A DNA stretch of 64,000 bases from Okapia johnstoni (GCA_024291935.2 CM044311.1:14855001-14919000), one strand, 5' to 3'. Shown: positions 1-12,950, numbered from the stretch's first letter. The notes: generated by a model from the letters alone, not told the origin. Made by a program: numbers and translations.

Positions 1-141
1 CAATATTGTACAGCAGCTGTGCTTAGTTGCTCAGTCGTGTCCAACTCTTTGCAACCCCATGCACTGTAGCTCACCAGGCTCCTCTGTCCATGGGGATTCT
101 CCAGGCAAGAATACTGGAGTGGGTTTCCATGTCCTCCTCTG
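1..141 (-). mobile_element. Bov-A/Bov-tA-type SINE, partial
   Basis: The minus-strand tail sequence (cagtcgtgtccaactcttt, then accaggctcctctgtccatg and aagaatactggagtgggt) is clear to about 140 and then stops, so the tRNA-like head is missing. It sits against an L1 3' end (taaagcaattatccttcaat from 142), which it probably entered. Confidence 0.8.
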
Positions 142-180
142 TAAAGCAATTATCCTTCAATTAAAAATAAATAAATTATT
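142..180 (+). mobile_element. L1 3' end fragment
   Basis: The bases taaagcaattatccttcaat followed by A-rich sequence are the typical end of ruminant L1 3' UTRs. The bases at 1-10 may be the matching upstream piece. Confidence 0.55.
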
Positions 181-589
181 TAAAAAATAGCTTAGAGATA
201 CAAAAAATTATATTTCTAACTCACAACCAATCAAAGAATGTTTGGGGGAGGGGAGGGTCAGGATCACCTGTGTCCCCAGTCACAATCAATCACCTCATTT
301 CTTTGGAAAAAGGAGCCCTTAGTTTCAACTAATTAAAATACAGATGACAATTTGTAAAGCAACATACTCAACTCATTTATGAGTTGGGTTCCATTTATAC
401 CTCCCTGCCTCTTCTTCCATATCATTCTAATTACTTCTTCTGGGTCCATGTTACTTGAAATTGCATACCATGTCTTATCTCAATACTTCCTCTTCTCCAC
501 TCCTACTTTCCTTAACAACATTTGAGATATTTTATGTCAGATGCATATTTTATGCATTTATTCTGTTTATTATTTATCTTTCTTGTCCC

Positions 590-680
590 ATTAGAATATT
601 AGCTCCATGATGCTAAGGACTACCATAGGACCTAGAATTGTGCCTGACACAAAGTAAATGTTTAGTAATTACTTGTTGAC
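590..680 (+). mobile_element. L2-type LINE tail
   Basis: Shows the L2 3' pattern: a gctccatga-like block, then a degenerate cctagaattgtgcctgacac and a taaatgtttagtaattactt-like end. It is strongly diverged. Confidence 0.5.
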
Positions 681-692
681 TGAAGGAGTGAA

Positions 693-1025
693 GGGCTTCC
701 CAGGTGGTGTAGTGGTAAAGAATTCACCTGCCAATGCAGGAGATGCAAGAGACACAGGTTCAATCCCTGGGTCGGGAAGATCCCCTGGAGTAGAAAATGG
801 CAATCTTTCCAGTACTCTTGCCTGGAAAATTCCACGGACAGAGGAGAATGGCCAACTACAGTCCAGGCGTGCATGCTAAATCACTTTGGTCGTGTCTGAC
901 TCTGTGACTGTATGGACTGTAGCCTGCCAGACTCCCCTGTCCATGGGAATTCTCCAGGCAAGAATATTGGAGTGAGTTGCTATGCTGGGCTTGCAAAGAG
1001 TTGGACATGACTGAGCAGACAGACA
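693..1025 (+). mobile_element. Bov-tA SINE interrupted by an opposite SINE fragment
   Basis: The head and body run on the + strand to about 859 and the tail resumes at about 990-1018 (gcaaagagttggacatgact). The pair of gaaggagtgaa at 682-692 and 1026-1036 is the TSD of the outer element. The interval 866-990 reads as a minus-strand SINE tail. Confidence 0.85.
866..990 (-). mobile_element. Nested SINE fragment (tail half)
   Basis: Minus-strand tail sequence with tcgtgtctgactctgtgact and ccatgggaattctccaggca, inserted into the Bov-tA copy at the ctacagtcca point. The tRNA-like head is absent, as in a 5'-truncated copy. Confidence 0.75.
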
Positions 1026-1608
1026 GAAGGAGTGAATCATGTAACTGACACATCACATTCTCTGTTTATGAGCTATTATAATATACATCTTCATCCACAA
1101 TTTGAGGTAATAATTTATAGCATTGAAATATGATTTACAGGGCTAACTCTCCTTTTTTCACTCTCACAGCACTTGCTCGTGGATCTTGTCTAGCAGTCCA
1201 CATCTTTTGACCCCTCCCTCATCTCCAAGCTTATAAGCCATTATATTCTTACTCTCTTCCTTATTCAATCTAGACCCCACTTTCCATGTCAAAATTCTAC
1301 TTCCCAGTTCACTAAGCCCTGCTAACTTTGGCCTTCTTATCATGAATATCCTGCAGTTTTCCAAACCTACATCCTTGAATTTATCTTATATCCCTGAACA
1401 GCCAGCCACCAATGCACATGGTACCACATATGACCATGTGCATGCCATTATAATGTTAAAACTTTGAACTTCAGCTGGGACCTCAATGTGCTTAGATGGG
1501 TTTGTTACCGACATGTTTTACATCCTGTCCTCTACTCTTCTACTTGGACAATTACAGACATTTGTACTTCAAGTCTCCCAACTTTTCCTGACCCCTTCAA
1601 TTTTCATT

Positions 1609-1824
1609 GGTGGTGGTTTAGTCGCTAAGCCATGTCTGACTCTTGCAGCCCCATGGATTGTAGCCCACCAGGGTCCTCTGCCCATGGGATTCTCCAGGCA
1701 AGGATACTGGAGTGGGTTGCCATTTCCTTCTCCAGGGGATCTTTCCAACCCAGGAAACGAACCCAGGTCTCCTGTGTTTCAGGCAGATTCTTTACAGACT
1801 GAGCTATGAGGGAAGCCCTCTCAC
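1609..1824 (-). mobile_element. Full-length Bov-tA SINE
   Basis: Runs from the tail at 1609 to the head ending gagggaagccc near 1817. Flanked by ttttcatt at 1601-1608 and 1825-1832. Confidence 0.88.
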
Positions 1825-2176
1825 TTTTCATTAAGGAAAGAAATCTCTTAATTTGAAGAGAAAGTGGAAAATATCAGGTGTGAGTTTTGTTAACTTTCAT
1901 CTACCTTCATTTACCAACTTCTCTCTCCTCATGCCCTGCACCAAGGCCTCCTTTGCATTCCCACATTGGGTGGTCTGTTCCTCAGATTCTGACCAAATGG
2001 TCCTTATTGGGGTTGGATCCCATGAGGCTAGAGCAAAGACAGTAGTTTCCAAACCGCATGGAGAGGATTCTAAAGTCCTTGCCCACATATAGTACCACTA
2101 CATCATGTTTTACAATTAGGGAAAGTTCTAACATTTTCTATGCTTGAAACTTCATTTTCAAAAAACAGTGTGATAA

Positions 2177-2467
2177 GACTTAGTGAGAAAACATGGTTGC
2201 CGGAGTGGAAGGGTCAGAGGGAGGGGATAGATAGGAAGTTTGGGATGGAGAAGTACACTCTGCTTTATTTTAAATGAATAACCAGCAAGGGCATGTTGTA
2301 TAGCACAGGGAACTCTGCTCCATGTTATGTGGCAACTTGGATGGGAGGGGAGTTTGAGGGAGAATGGATACATGTATATACATATGGCTGAGTCCCTTTG
2401 CCGTTCACCTGAAACTATCACAATACTGTTAATCAGCTATACCCCAATACAAAATAAAATGTTTTAG
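2177..2467 (+). mobile_element. Truncated L1 3' end with TSD
   Basis: Ends in the L1 3' pattern cacctgaaactatcacaata, then ataccccaatacaaaataaa. Flanks are aaaaaacagtgtgata (2161-2176) and aaaaaccagtgtgata (2468-2483), 15 of 16 identical, giving a heavily 5'-truncated insertion of about 290 bp. Confidence 0.75.
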
Positions 2468-2559
2468 AAAAACCAGTGTGATAGACAATAACCTCAAAAA
2501 CTGTCAATATTATTTAGCAGATTATACTGAGACCTAAAAATATGTTCTTATCTTTTGCT

Positions 2560-2777
2560 CTGGGACTTCCCAGGTGGTGCAGTGGTAGAGACCCTGCCTG
2601 CCAGTGCAGGAGAGGCAGGAGACACAGGGTCGATCCTTAAGTTAGGAAGATCCTCTGGAGGAAGAAATGAAAACCCAGTCCAGTATTCTTGCCTGGGAAA
2701 GCCCGTCAACAGAGGAGCCTGGCGGGCTACAGTCTATGGATTCGCAAAGAGTCAGTCACGACTGAGGAGGCACACAC
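2560..2777 (+). mobile_element. Full-length Bov-tA SINE
   Basis: Head tgggacttcccaggtggtgc and tail gcaaagagtcagtcacgact. TSD atcttttgct at 2550-2559 and 2778-2787. Confidence 0.9.
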
Positions 2778-4484
2778 ATCTTTTGCTGCGCTTCTAAAAA
2801 TTGATTTCAGAGTGATAATTACAGCACTAGATAGACTCTCTTAATATGTACATATATGTAAATAATATCAGAAAACTATAAACAATCTAAATACTTGTCC
2901 ATAAAGATTATACATACTGTAATAAATTTATATAATGCTTTTTGAAAAATAAACTATATAAAGTTATATAGAGAATTTAACAGTATTTTGAAAATATATA
3001 CCCAAAACATATACTCAAAGTTGTTAAAAAAAAGTTTCTATCTCAGTGATGGAATTATAAGGGACTTTAATTTATTCTTCATGTATAATATTATTAAAAG
3101 CACTTTTTTAGCATGCATATTTTGACTTTTACTTCTTTAAAAACTATATATACACATATATATGTAATTATATATAAGGAGGATTTTGGCTTGTTAACAG
3201 CATGTAAACTGTATATCATTTATATAAGAAAAATCAGAGTGCTTTAAAGAAACCCTAAAAATGGATCAAGAAAGCTGACAAAAAGTTAAATATTTTGGCA
3301 TTGAGACCAAGCTTATTTTCATAAAATACAATTCTTAGATGTTCATTTTCCTCTGTTCACTAATAAATCTCATTCAGGCCCACTGCATTGATTTCATGAT
3401 CCAGACTGTCATTTCCCTTTCCTCGTGACAGGAGGGGGCTTTTTAAGCAGACCAAGCACAAAAGATTTTTCCTCCTAAATTCCCCATCTTGACATGAGTG
3501 AATAATAACCATCCTTCCACCTGAAACTAGATCTCATTCTAAAGGGTATTAAAATCTCTTTTGAAAATGTATTAATGTTCCAGTTCAAAGAGACTTTAGG
3601 GAAAGTGTTATAGTGTAAAGTCTGAAAAATCAGAAATCCACTCCTGTTTTGCATATGGGAATCAGATGAGAATCATTTATTGTGGAGAAAAAAGGTATGC
3701 TCTACTGGGCTGTTACAAAAGCTGTAATTTTATTTTGAAGTTCTCAAGTTTTGTTCTCCTGGCTTATGGTTTTTATGCTAAAATTATGGCTTTGTAATGG
3801 GTTGTGAGGCATACTTTATGCACTATCATAATTATAAGCTATTACAGTTCGTTCTTTGTATCAGGATGTTTTTATGGACATTTAAATGAAGTTTCTGACA
3901 ATGAAGCTAATGCTCTAATAGTAATACATTATGTCTACACCTGGTCGTATGCAGTCTGTCTGTTTTTCTATTATAAACCCGTTGTGGGGGGAAGAGGGAG
4001 GAGGGTGGGATTTAAAACTTCAGCTGCTTGCCTCACACTGTGCTCCAGCAGGACTTGTAAATTTATCAATCCATTTGTATTTAAATAACTTACATGTCTT
4101 TTGCCTCACCGAGCCACAAAACCATCAAAGAGAAAATTCACCCTGGTGATTTCAAGTTCTTTTTGCCAAGGAAGACACCTGAAAACTTGAAAATGTAAAC
4201 CACAAGGAGTCACTCATCTTTTTCCCTTGACGTGGAAAAGCCGAGTTGACCTGTTATTGCTTACTCTCTGATGCTACATGTTAGAAATTATCTATTAGTG
4301 TGTGCCAGGGCCATTTTTCACAGTATTTATGATATTTACTATGCTTTTGATTTCTTATTTCTTATTTGAAAGCTGTTGAAAAGTCACCTTATTCTCAATT
4401 TCCTGCAGATGAAGCATTTGGTGAGAGCACATTTTTCTAGCTGGGGTGTTGGCTGAGTAGACTCTTGCATAATGTTTAATTAAC

Positions 4485-4620
4485 ACAAGTTCAACCCCCG
4501 GGTCGGGAAGATACCCTGGAATAGGATACGGCAACCCACTCCAATATTCTTAGCTGGGATATCCTAAGGACAGAGGAGTCTGGCCAACTACAATCCATGG
4601 GGTCACAGTGGGACAAGAGT
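4485..4620 (+). mobile_element. Degraded Bov-tA SINE
   Basis: Body recognisable from aagttcaacccccgggtcgg through ggcaacccactccaatattc to atccatggggtcacag. The head has decayed and the end is lost before 4640. Confidence 0.7.
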
Positions 4621-4641
4621 GCATACACATGCATGTACTAA

Positions 4642-4815
4642 TTTTTTATTGAAATATAGATTTATAACGTTGTATTTTCAAGTGTATAGCAAAGTGATTC
4701 AGTTATTTGCATATATTCTTTTTTCAGATTCTTTTCCATTATAGGTTGCTACAAGATATTGAATATAGTTCCCTGCGTTATACTATAGGTCTTTGTTGTG
4801 TATTTATTGTACACA
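4642..4815 (-). mobile_element. L1 3' UTR fragment, antisense
   Basis: Contains tttttattgaaatatagatt at the start and aatatagttccctgcgttat later, the reverse complement of the typical L1 3' UTR (agggaactat...). Truncated. Confidence 0.7.
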
Positions 4816-6019
4816 GAATGTTGTATATATGTTAACTATCCCATGTGGCAGTAGAGTTTTATTATAAGTGACAAAGTGGCCAAGATTTCAGTAGCTTTGC
4901 AAATCCACTGAAGTTCACTGAAGTCAATGAAGAATTAAATAACAATATGAAAATCGAATTAAATACTAAATGCCAAATTTCCACTTTAAATGACCTTCAA
5001 GAAAATAATGAAGAAAATCCAGTTGGGAAAAAATGCACAAAGAAGACATTATGCATTCCTACAAAGCAAGAATGTAAGAAGAAACACTTAACTTAGGGCT
5101 TCTGTAGCCCCTTAATTCAGGCCTTATTATGCATAGGAATTAGAGCCCATATGGTCTTCTATCAAATTGGTTCCACACTGCTGGGAAAGTATTTATTTCA
5201 TCAATGTGAGCTAAGTATTTTTAAATCATTACTGAGAAAATGCAGCCTTCTAAAAAAAAATATAATGTATTCTTTGAAAAGAAGTCAATGCATCATAAAA
5301 ACATCTCACCCATGTTTGGCTGTAGAATCCATTTGGCTTCAGTCTAAAGTACTCCCAGTTCTTGCATATTTTAACACTTCCATAAAAGCTGTAAATGAGA
5401 TGGGTGCAGTCTGTTTTCACTCAATGCTGTAGAATTCACTAATGAAGACGAGAATGAGGAATTTCAAATATATAAACAGCCCTCAGTGGATGAAGAAACG
5501 AATCCTGCCAGATTGATAATTGCCCAGCAAGACTCAAATCTCAGACACCTGACCTAACTCTTTCCTACAACATGGGATATACCAGTGAGCACTTTTTTTA
5601 AACAGGATATTATTGCACTGTAATTATCCACATCATAAAAATGAGACAGTTGCAAAATTTGGGGCATTAAAACAACCATTTTGTCTGATTTTGTACTAGA
5701 GGAATTATCTGATTAATTCCTTGGCCATAAGTATTGATTTGGTGGTTGAGGTTATATTTACATTAAAGCTATCTTCTGTATACATAGGCCAAGTGACTCT
5801 CAAGAGAATTACCTATGTACATCTCTGAAAAAGGACACGGTGCCTCAAGCCAATTAGGCATAATATTTCTGGTCAGTTATTCTTGTTGATTATGTTGGTT
5901 TGTGTGTGGAAAGTGACGGATAAGATCTATGGATCATACTAGTGAAATTACAAGGCAAATCCAGAGAAAGAAAGGGCAGTTTCTTTGCTTAGAGTTGCTT
6001 ATGTAAGCTTAGAAAATAT

Positions 6020-6234
6020 GTTGTTGGTGGTGTTTAGTAGCTAAGTTGTGTCCAACTCTTTGTGACCCCATGGACTAGAGCCTACCAGACTCCTCTGTCC
6101 ATGGGATTTCCCAGGCAAGAATACCTGAGTGAGTTGCCATTTCCTTTTCCAGGGGACCTTTCTGACCCAGAAATTGAACCCGGGTATCTTGCATTGGCAG
6201 GCAAATTCTTTACCATTGAGCCACCAGGGAAGAC
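6020..6234 (-). mobile_element. Full-length Bov-tA SINE beside BovB
   Basis: Tail at 6020, head ending ccaccagggaagac. TSD cttagaaaatat at 6008-6019 and 6235-6246. A BovB fragment starts immediately after the second TSD copy. Confidence 0.9.
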
Positions 6235-6246
6235 CTTAGAAAATAT

Positions 6247-6725
6247 CTTGTTGTTGTTCAGCCCCTAAGTTGTGTCTGATTCTCTGCATGTCCTTCACGA
6301 TCTCCTGGAGTTTGCTCATATCCATGTTGGTTGAATTGGTGATGCTATCTAACCATCTCATTCTCTGCCACCTCCTTCATCTTTTCCCTCAACCTTTCCC
6401 AGCATCAGGGTCTTTTACAGTGAGTCGGCTCTTCACATCAGGTGGCCAAAGTATTGGAGCTTCAGCTTCAGTATCCGTCCTTCCAATGAATATTTCAGGG
6501 TTGATTTCCTTTAGGATTGACTGGCTTGATCTCCTTGCAGTGCCAGGGACTCTCAAGAGTCTCCTCCAGCACCACAATTCAAAAACATCAACACTTTGGT
6601 GCTCAACCTTTCTCATGGACCAAAACCCACATCTGTACATGACTACTGAAAAAATCATAGCTTTGACTGTATGGACCTCTGTAGGTAAAGTGATATATCT
6701 GCTTTTTAATTTGCTGTCTAGAAAG
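6247..6725 (-). mobile_element. BovB (RTE LINE) 3' fragment
   Basis: Reverse complement encodes the C-terminal part of the BovB reverse transcriptase polyprotein: the pieces [26 protein letters not shown] and SILKEINPE are visible on the minus strand. The frame then breaks, so it is a pseudogenised 5'-truncated copy. Confidence 0.88.
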
Positions 6726-6824
6726 TATAGACAATATTGTATAGACATATTACATTGTTCCATGTAATACATTCATCATAAACATGCTTACAGAATTATC
6801 TAATATTAGGAAATGTGCAACCTA

Positions 6825-6960
6825 AAATAGTGTTTCCAACTTCTTTGATAAGAATCACCTGGGGAGCTTATTAAAACACATAAACAAAAAGCACATTTCT
6901 GGGTGGTTCACTTGGAGATTCTGTCAACCTATCCATTTTGTGTCTTAATAAGTTCTTTTT
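6825..6960. mobile_element. Possible MER5-like hAT fragment
   Basis: The stretch aagaatcacctggggagctt and the following lines resemble the MER5A class of non-autonomous hAT elements. One end is not defined. Confidence 0.4.
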
Positions 6961-7757
6961 TCTCCATGCCCCATGATTCTTTTCATCTGAGAAATTTGAG
7001 AAAAACTATTCTAAAACTACTGATAGCAAAAATGAAGTTAAATAGATTACCAAACCTGTAAACCAAAATTAAAAATCAAATGATAGCATTTTTTCTTAAA
7101 AACTTCATTTTTAATTTTAAGGGTTAATATTCTATATAGGACATCCCTATAATGAAGATAAAGTTTTTCATTAGCTAATATTTCAACTTATTTGTTGAAG
7201 ATTACCTTAGCATTCACAAGTTTCAAAAGTAGTTAAATGAATGAATCAGATATAATTTTTCATTTAAAAAATATATCCAAATTGGGCATTGAGCAACTAA
7301 AGATTTTAAAAATATTTTATTACCAAGTAATTGATTCTACTTGAAGAAAATTTAAGGTTGGTATTTAAAGGATAAATTAAAAATCACCTATAATTCAATT
7401 TCCTAAAATTAACTGCTACATTTCATTGAGTATATTTCTATACATATTTTTAGTCATAGAATATTAATATAATTAGATAGTCACTCAACAAATCTCAATT
7501 CAACCTTTCTTTTCTTCTCTCGCATGTCTGGAGGGTAGAAAAGGGCATGCTGGCAACTAGCAGAGTAAGTTGGTGGGAAAGAGAGGACTGATACGCTACC
7601 TTTTTTGTCTAACTCTCCTTCATATCATTTTCATACAATGTATGTAAAAACATGTACTTTGCAGTCTTTAAATCTTTGTTTCAAGTACCAGCTAATCTTA
7701 GTTTATCTTTACAATGGCTAAAAAGGAACATAAGAGGATGAGCCTTGTCTCTAGGAA

Positions 7758-8405
7758 AAAAAAAATCATTTATTTTTATTGAAGTATAATTGCTTTGAGG
7801 CTTCCCTTCTGGCTCAGCTGGTAAAAAATTCGCCTGCACTATGGGACACCTGGGTTCCTCCCTGGGTTGGGAAGATCCCCTGGAGAAGGGAAAGGCTACC
7901 CACTCCAGTATTCTGGCCTGGAGAATTCCGTGGGTTACAGTTCATGGCGTCGCAAAGAGTCGGACACGACTGAGCGACTTTCATTTCACTTCACTTCATA
8001 ATTGCTTTACAATGTTGTGTTATTTTCTGCTGTTCAACAGGTGAATCAGCTACATATATACCTATATCCTTTCCCTCTTGGACCTACCTCTCTCTCCCCT
8101 CATCCTGTCCCTCAAGGTCATCACAGAGAGAGCTGAGCTCCCTGTGCTATGTAGGAGGTTCCCACTAGCTATCTGTTTTACACATGGAAGTGCATATACA
8201 TCAATCCCGATCTCCAAATTCATCCCACCTTTCTTCCCCTCCACTGTGTTCACCCGTCTGATCTCTATGTCTGCATCTCTATTCCTGCCCTGCAAATAGG
8301 TTCATCTGTACCACTTTTCTGTATTCCACCTATATGCAATAATATGTTTATACTTCTGTGTCTGACTTCATTCTGTATGACAGACTCTAGGTTTGTAGAG
8401 ATGTG
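7758..8405 (-). mobile_element. L1 3' UTR and ORF2 end, antisense, split by a SINE
   Basis: Poly-T-side start (ttatttttattgaagtataa), then gtgaatcagctacatatata and the block tctgacttcattctgtatga near 8361, all reverse complements of L1 3' regions. The SINE at 7797-7997 interrupts it. Confidence 0.8.
7797..7997 (+). mobile_element. Bov-tA2-like SINE inside L1
   Basis: Carries the variant body gaaaggctacccactccagt with ggcctggagaattccgtggg. TSD ataattgcttt at 7786-7796 and 7998-8008, copied from the L1 target. Confidence 0.92.
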
Positions 8406-8749
8406 GAGTCTTGATTTTTTAATTTGGCTTTCTGACAATACCCTCCAACCAGGCTATCGTTTGAAATGAAGCAGTCACAAAGTCGTCTGTGGTCATCTCT
8501 GCCTTGCTCAATGCCTTACTTCTAATGAGAGGTATCATTATCAGTGAGGACCAGAGAGAGAGGAGCATACCCCAAAATATATCACTATGTAAGGGATAAG
8601 CACACCCAAGTCCTTCTAAGGTCAAAGATTTATTTTTATCAAATCTATTGATGAGCCTTCTGAAAAACCCAAACTGCTTAGAAAATAAACATTTTTCACC
8701 TTTTCTATGAAGAAAGGGAAATATCTTTACTCATTTTACCATGGAAAGT

Positions 8750-9645
8750 CTCTTTTTAATACCTTTATTGAACAATAATCAATAAATATAAGTAGATTTA
8801 TTTATACCAATAAATGTATTCAAAGTGTGAAACAATGATTTGATATACATATATATTGAGAATGATTACCAAGACTGAGATAATTAACACATCCATCATC
8901 TTACACAGTTAACTTTGTGTGTGTGTATGCAGTGAGAATGCTCAAGATCTACTCTTAGCAACTTTCAAGTACATGGCACTGTTTTATTACATTAGAATAC
9001 ATGCTATACATTAAGTCTTCAGAATTTATCCTTCTATAGTGGAAAATGTGTATCCTTTGAGCTTTGTCAACCCACTTTTTTCTTCCCGCAGCCCCTAACA
9101 ATCACTATTTATATTTCTATAAAATCAGTGTTTTACATTTTAGATCCCACATATAAGCAATACAATACAAGACTTGTCTTTGTCTGATTTATTTTACTTA
9201 ACATAATGACCTCCAGATTCATCCACGTTGTCACAAATGGCAGGATTTTTCCCTGATGCTGAGAAAGATTGAAGGCAAAAAAGAAGGGGGCAGCAGAGGA
9301 TGAGATGGTTAGGTAGCATCACCGACTCAGTAGACATGAATTTGAGCAAACTCTGGGAGCTAGTGGAGGATAAATGAGCCTGGTGTGCTGCAGTCCATAG
9401 GATAGAAAAGAGTCTGACATTACTTAATGATTAAACCACAACAATATTTTCTTGTATAAATTGTACAAATGTATACCTGTTCACCTGTCAAAGGACTTGT
9501 GGGTTGTTTCTATATCTTGCCTATAGTGAATTATGCTGCAATGAACACAGGTGTGTAAATATCTCTTTGCGATGCTGATTTTATTTCCTTCTGACATGCA
9601 CCCAGAAGTGGGATTGCTGGGTCATTTGGTAGCTTCTTCCATGCT
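8750..9645 (-). mobile_element. Older L1 (L1MA-like), antisense, split by BovB
   Basis: Antisense 3' UTR followed by the ORF2 end: ttacttaacataatgacctc, then after the BovB insert gaattatgctgcaatgaaca and gtgggattgctgggtcattt. Ends near 9645. Confidence 0.75.
9253..9450 (+). mobile_element. BovB 3' end inserted in L1
   Basis: Sense BovB end from ccctgatgctgagaaagatt through gaggatgagatggttaggta to the tail near aaccacaacaa. It divides the antisense L1 at about 9250. Confidence 0.85.
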
Positions 9646-10261
9646 TCCCACTCACATCATGCAGCCCTGAATTGTCTGCTGTATTCCTTGCAAATGAGCA
9701 TGGGAGTCAGGCAGAATGCATAGGCTTTTGGAAGAACCATTCAAGGGTAAATGGAAACATTCCAAATGGCTGCTTAAACATTTGACAATTTCACTAGTCC
9801 TGAGTAAGGAGTGTTTCTTTCTTAGTCCAGTCAGAAGTCTTACAAGTTTTTGAGCCTGGAACACCCTGTTTCTAAAGTAGTTTTTGTTTGCTTATTTGCT
9901 TGTTTGTATATTTTTCATTCGGGGAATATAAAATGTGACATTTTTTTTCCTAGCTCTTCTTCACCTTTCTTTATATGTTCTGCTTCTCTCTTTGATTCTT
10001 TATCTACCATGAATGAATTTATTTTTAGTCACTTGCATCTCTTGCCCATTATCAACTCAGCTTTCTAAAGCCCTTTGAGTGAAATAAATAGTTAGAGGTC
10101 CCTTTCACAGCTTTGAACACTCTTTGTGCAACCTGCTGTGAACATTTTAAGAGAAGATGCCAAGTCCCTCTGCCCTGCTCATAAAAAAATGCTCCCCAAA
10201 GCCTTAAATCTTACCAAGCATGCTTTCTGGTAAATGTCTATAAATTTACACATGCATGCAT

Positions 10262-10350
10262 GTGTGCACACTAAGTCTCTTCAGTTATGTCCAACTCTTT
10301 GCGACCCCACAGACTGTAGATCGCCAGGCTCCTCTGACTATAATCCTCCA
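10262..10350 (-). mobile_element. Truncated Bov-tA-type SINE tail
   Basis: Only the tail part (ttcagttatgtccaactctt to cgccaggctcctctgac) remains. Confidence 0.75.
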
Positions 10351-11759
10351 TAAAGTAAATATCCAACTTAATAAAAATGAGATCCTTTTAGTGTCATTGG
10401 AAAGTGAATTCTAACAACAGTCCTGGGGTGCTCATGTTTAATTTGGGAAGCATGTTTGATTTCTCACGTAGGTGAATCTGAGCCAAATAAGGATGTTCCA
10501 GAAGAGAGGTGGATAGGGTGACTGCCTGAAAATTCATCTTGCATATGGGTACCAAATTCTTATCTTTTAGAGTCATCCCTGATGTTCCATGAGCCCATCA
10601 ACTATTTGGGCTATTTGGGACTTCAGTTCATTCTAGTAGAATGAGTTCCATACACCCTTGCTGCTTACGTGTCCACAGTTGCTCTATCAACCTAAAGTGA
10701 AAAAGCCAAATTCAGATTCTGATAGGAAAGAATTGTACCCCAGAAACATATAAGTTAGCAGAGGCATAAGGGAGAGGAGGATTTTTCTGAATCTGAGATA
10801 GGCTAATATGCCAAAACTGATACCAGTTTGCAAACAAGAAATTATGGCCATAGAATTCAAATGGCTCAAAGTGAAAGAAGCTGTATTTTATACATAAAAG
10901 TAAAATAATTATCTGAGAAATACATATATATGCTGTTTTAAAAGACCCCAACCACATTCTCATTTAATGACATAACAATTATGATCAATGTAGCTTGGGA
11001 CTGGGTAACCATAGTCAGAGCACTATTATGTGGATAAATAATTTTTTTATACTTCTTTTTAAATGTAGAAACATGATCAGAAGAAATCTGATTAGAAATC
11101 AGAGTGTCCAAATTTCAATGAATTCTTGAGTGGCTCAGGTTTCTTTTCTACATAAAAGTATTTTTAAATGAAAGAGAAGAAAACTCAAGGATGAATTTCT
11201 GATATAATTAGCTTTTAACCTGTATTTTTGAAATTGGCTATGGTCTATGCAATACATTATGTAAGTAAATCAAGATAAATAATCTTTTTCTTTTAAAAAG
11301 GGAAGAGGAACAGATTGCTTAGAAGTCTCAAAATGTGAATTATGCCAATTGGTCCTCTGGGAAATATCTCTCTTAGTTCAAACTGATTCCCTTGGGAAAC
11401 AGTAAAGTTCATTGCTTAATAAGCATAATGAGATTTTTATATAGTACAGAAGCTGTTGTCAAAAGCTCTACAGACAGGCTGCAGAGCTTTTAAAGCTAAG
11501 ATTTCTGACAGAGAATGAAGACCATTCTGACTAGAGGAAAAAAAATTCTCTTGAACTCAGGTTCTTATCTTTCTACTTTGAGATGTAGTTAAATACTTAA
11601 AACATATATTTTAAGTTTCTCTGAAAGAATGAAGTCCTAATTTTACAAAAATTATACTCTGACAAAGAAACATAAAAAACTGATGGAAGTGAAGGTGCAA
11701 TCTCTGCTCTCCAAAGCTGATAGCAAAGCAAGGAAGTGACATGTATTGTGTATGTGTGA

Positions 11760-11978
11760 GTGAGCTCAGTCGTTCAGTTGTGTCCGACTCTGAGACACAA
11801 TGGACTTTAGCTCAAAAGTCTCCCCCATCCATGGAATTTCCCAGGTGAGAATACTGGGATGGGTTGCCATTTCCTCCTCTAGGGGATCTTCCCTACCCAG
11901 GGATCTAATCCGCGTCTCTTTTGTCTCCTGCATTGGCAGGCAGATTTTTCACCACTGCATCACCTGCGAGGCCCTCGC
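11760..11978 (-). mobile_element. Bov-tA SINE
   Basis: Near full length, tail ctcagtcgttcagttgtgtc, head ending near cacctgcgaggccc. Followed by a direct duplication of ctaaagctgaaa (11978-11989 and 11997-12008) that is not a TSD of this element. Confidence 0.85.
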
Positions 11979-12740
11979 TAAAGCTGAAAGCTATGCCTAA
12001 AGCTGAAAACTTCTGAGAAATCCCAGAAGTTTCAAGATCTTGCCTTGTCAGGTGATTCTTAAAATAGACTCAAGAGACAATTCCTCAGGTCTTAAGTGAA
12101 TGAAGCTGAAAGACTAAAATACACTATCATTGGGGGGAAAAAAATTCCATCTGGATAAATAAGCATTTTTGTATATCTTCCTACTATAAATATTGGCCCA
12201 AAGGGATGAATTTTGTATCCATTTTTATATTTCCAAAGGAAAATCTATTTTGACTTGAACAGAAGTTGGAGCAAAGTGCAAAGGCAAAAGAAATATTGCT
12301 GTGAGTTTTGTGCATTATAATATTTTACAGAAACAGTTTTCACCATTTCTCTTTCCTAACTGCTCCCTGAAAAAATTTAAAAGGGGTTACTGAATGACAA
12401 GAAATGGGATAAGGAATTTTATAGACTCTGAGCACCAGAATGCCCAGCAAGAGAAACATTTCTGACCATGCACTTAGACTATATACTCACTCTCAAAACA
12501 GATAGCTCACCCACTTTAGGTCTATGTGGTCAGTAATCAGACATATGATCATTCTTTGCCTTGCTACTGCTTTCAAAGCTCTGTCCAGTGAATAATAAAG
12601 GTAAAATTTTTTGCAAGATACGAGGTCTATGACATCCCTGTGAGGTACTGTTGAGTCAGAAAACTGGCTCTAAAGCTGAGACCCTGAGTTACCAGTCTCT
12701 CACCATCATCTTATTAAAAATCCTACCTCTTGCTATCAAC

Positions 12741-12950
12741 AGTACCTGGTGGTTCAGACAGTGAAGAATTTGCCTGCAGTGCAGGAGACCAGGGTTTGAT
12801 CCCTGGGTCAGGAAGATCCCCTGGGGAAGGGAATGGCAACCCACTCCAGTATTCTTACCTGGAGAATCCCATGGACAGAGGAGCCTGGAAGGCTATAGTC
12901 CATGGGGTCGCCAAGAGTCGGATACCACTAAGCAACTAAGCACAGACTAA
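12741..12950 (+). mobile_element. Bov-tA SINE
   Basis: Head cctggtggttcagacagtga, body ggcaacccactccagtattc, tail gtcgccaagagtcggatacc. Confidence 0.88.

Noticed and set aside
6270..6767. 165-codon plus-strand open frame
   Set aside because: It is the antisense reading of a BovB fragment; the same spurious frame recurs opposite other BovB copies.
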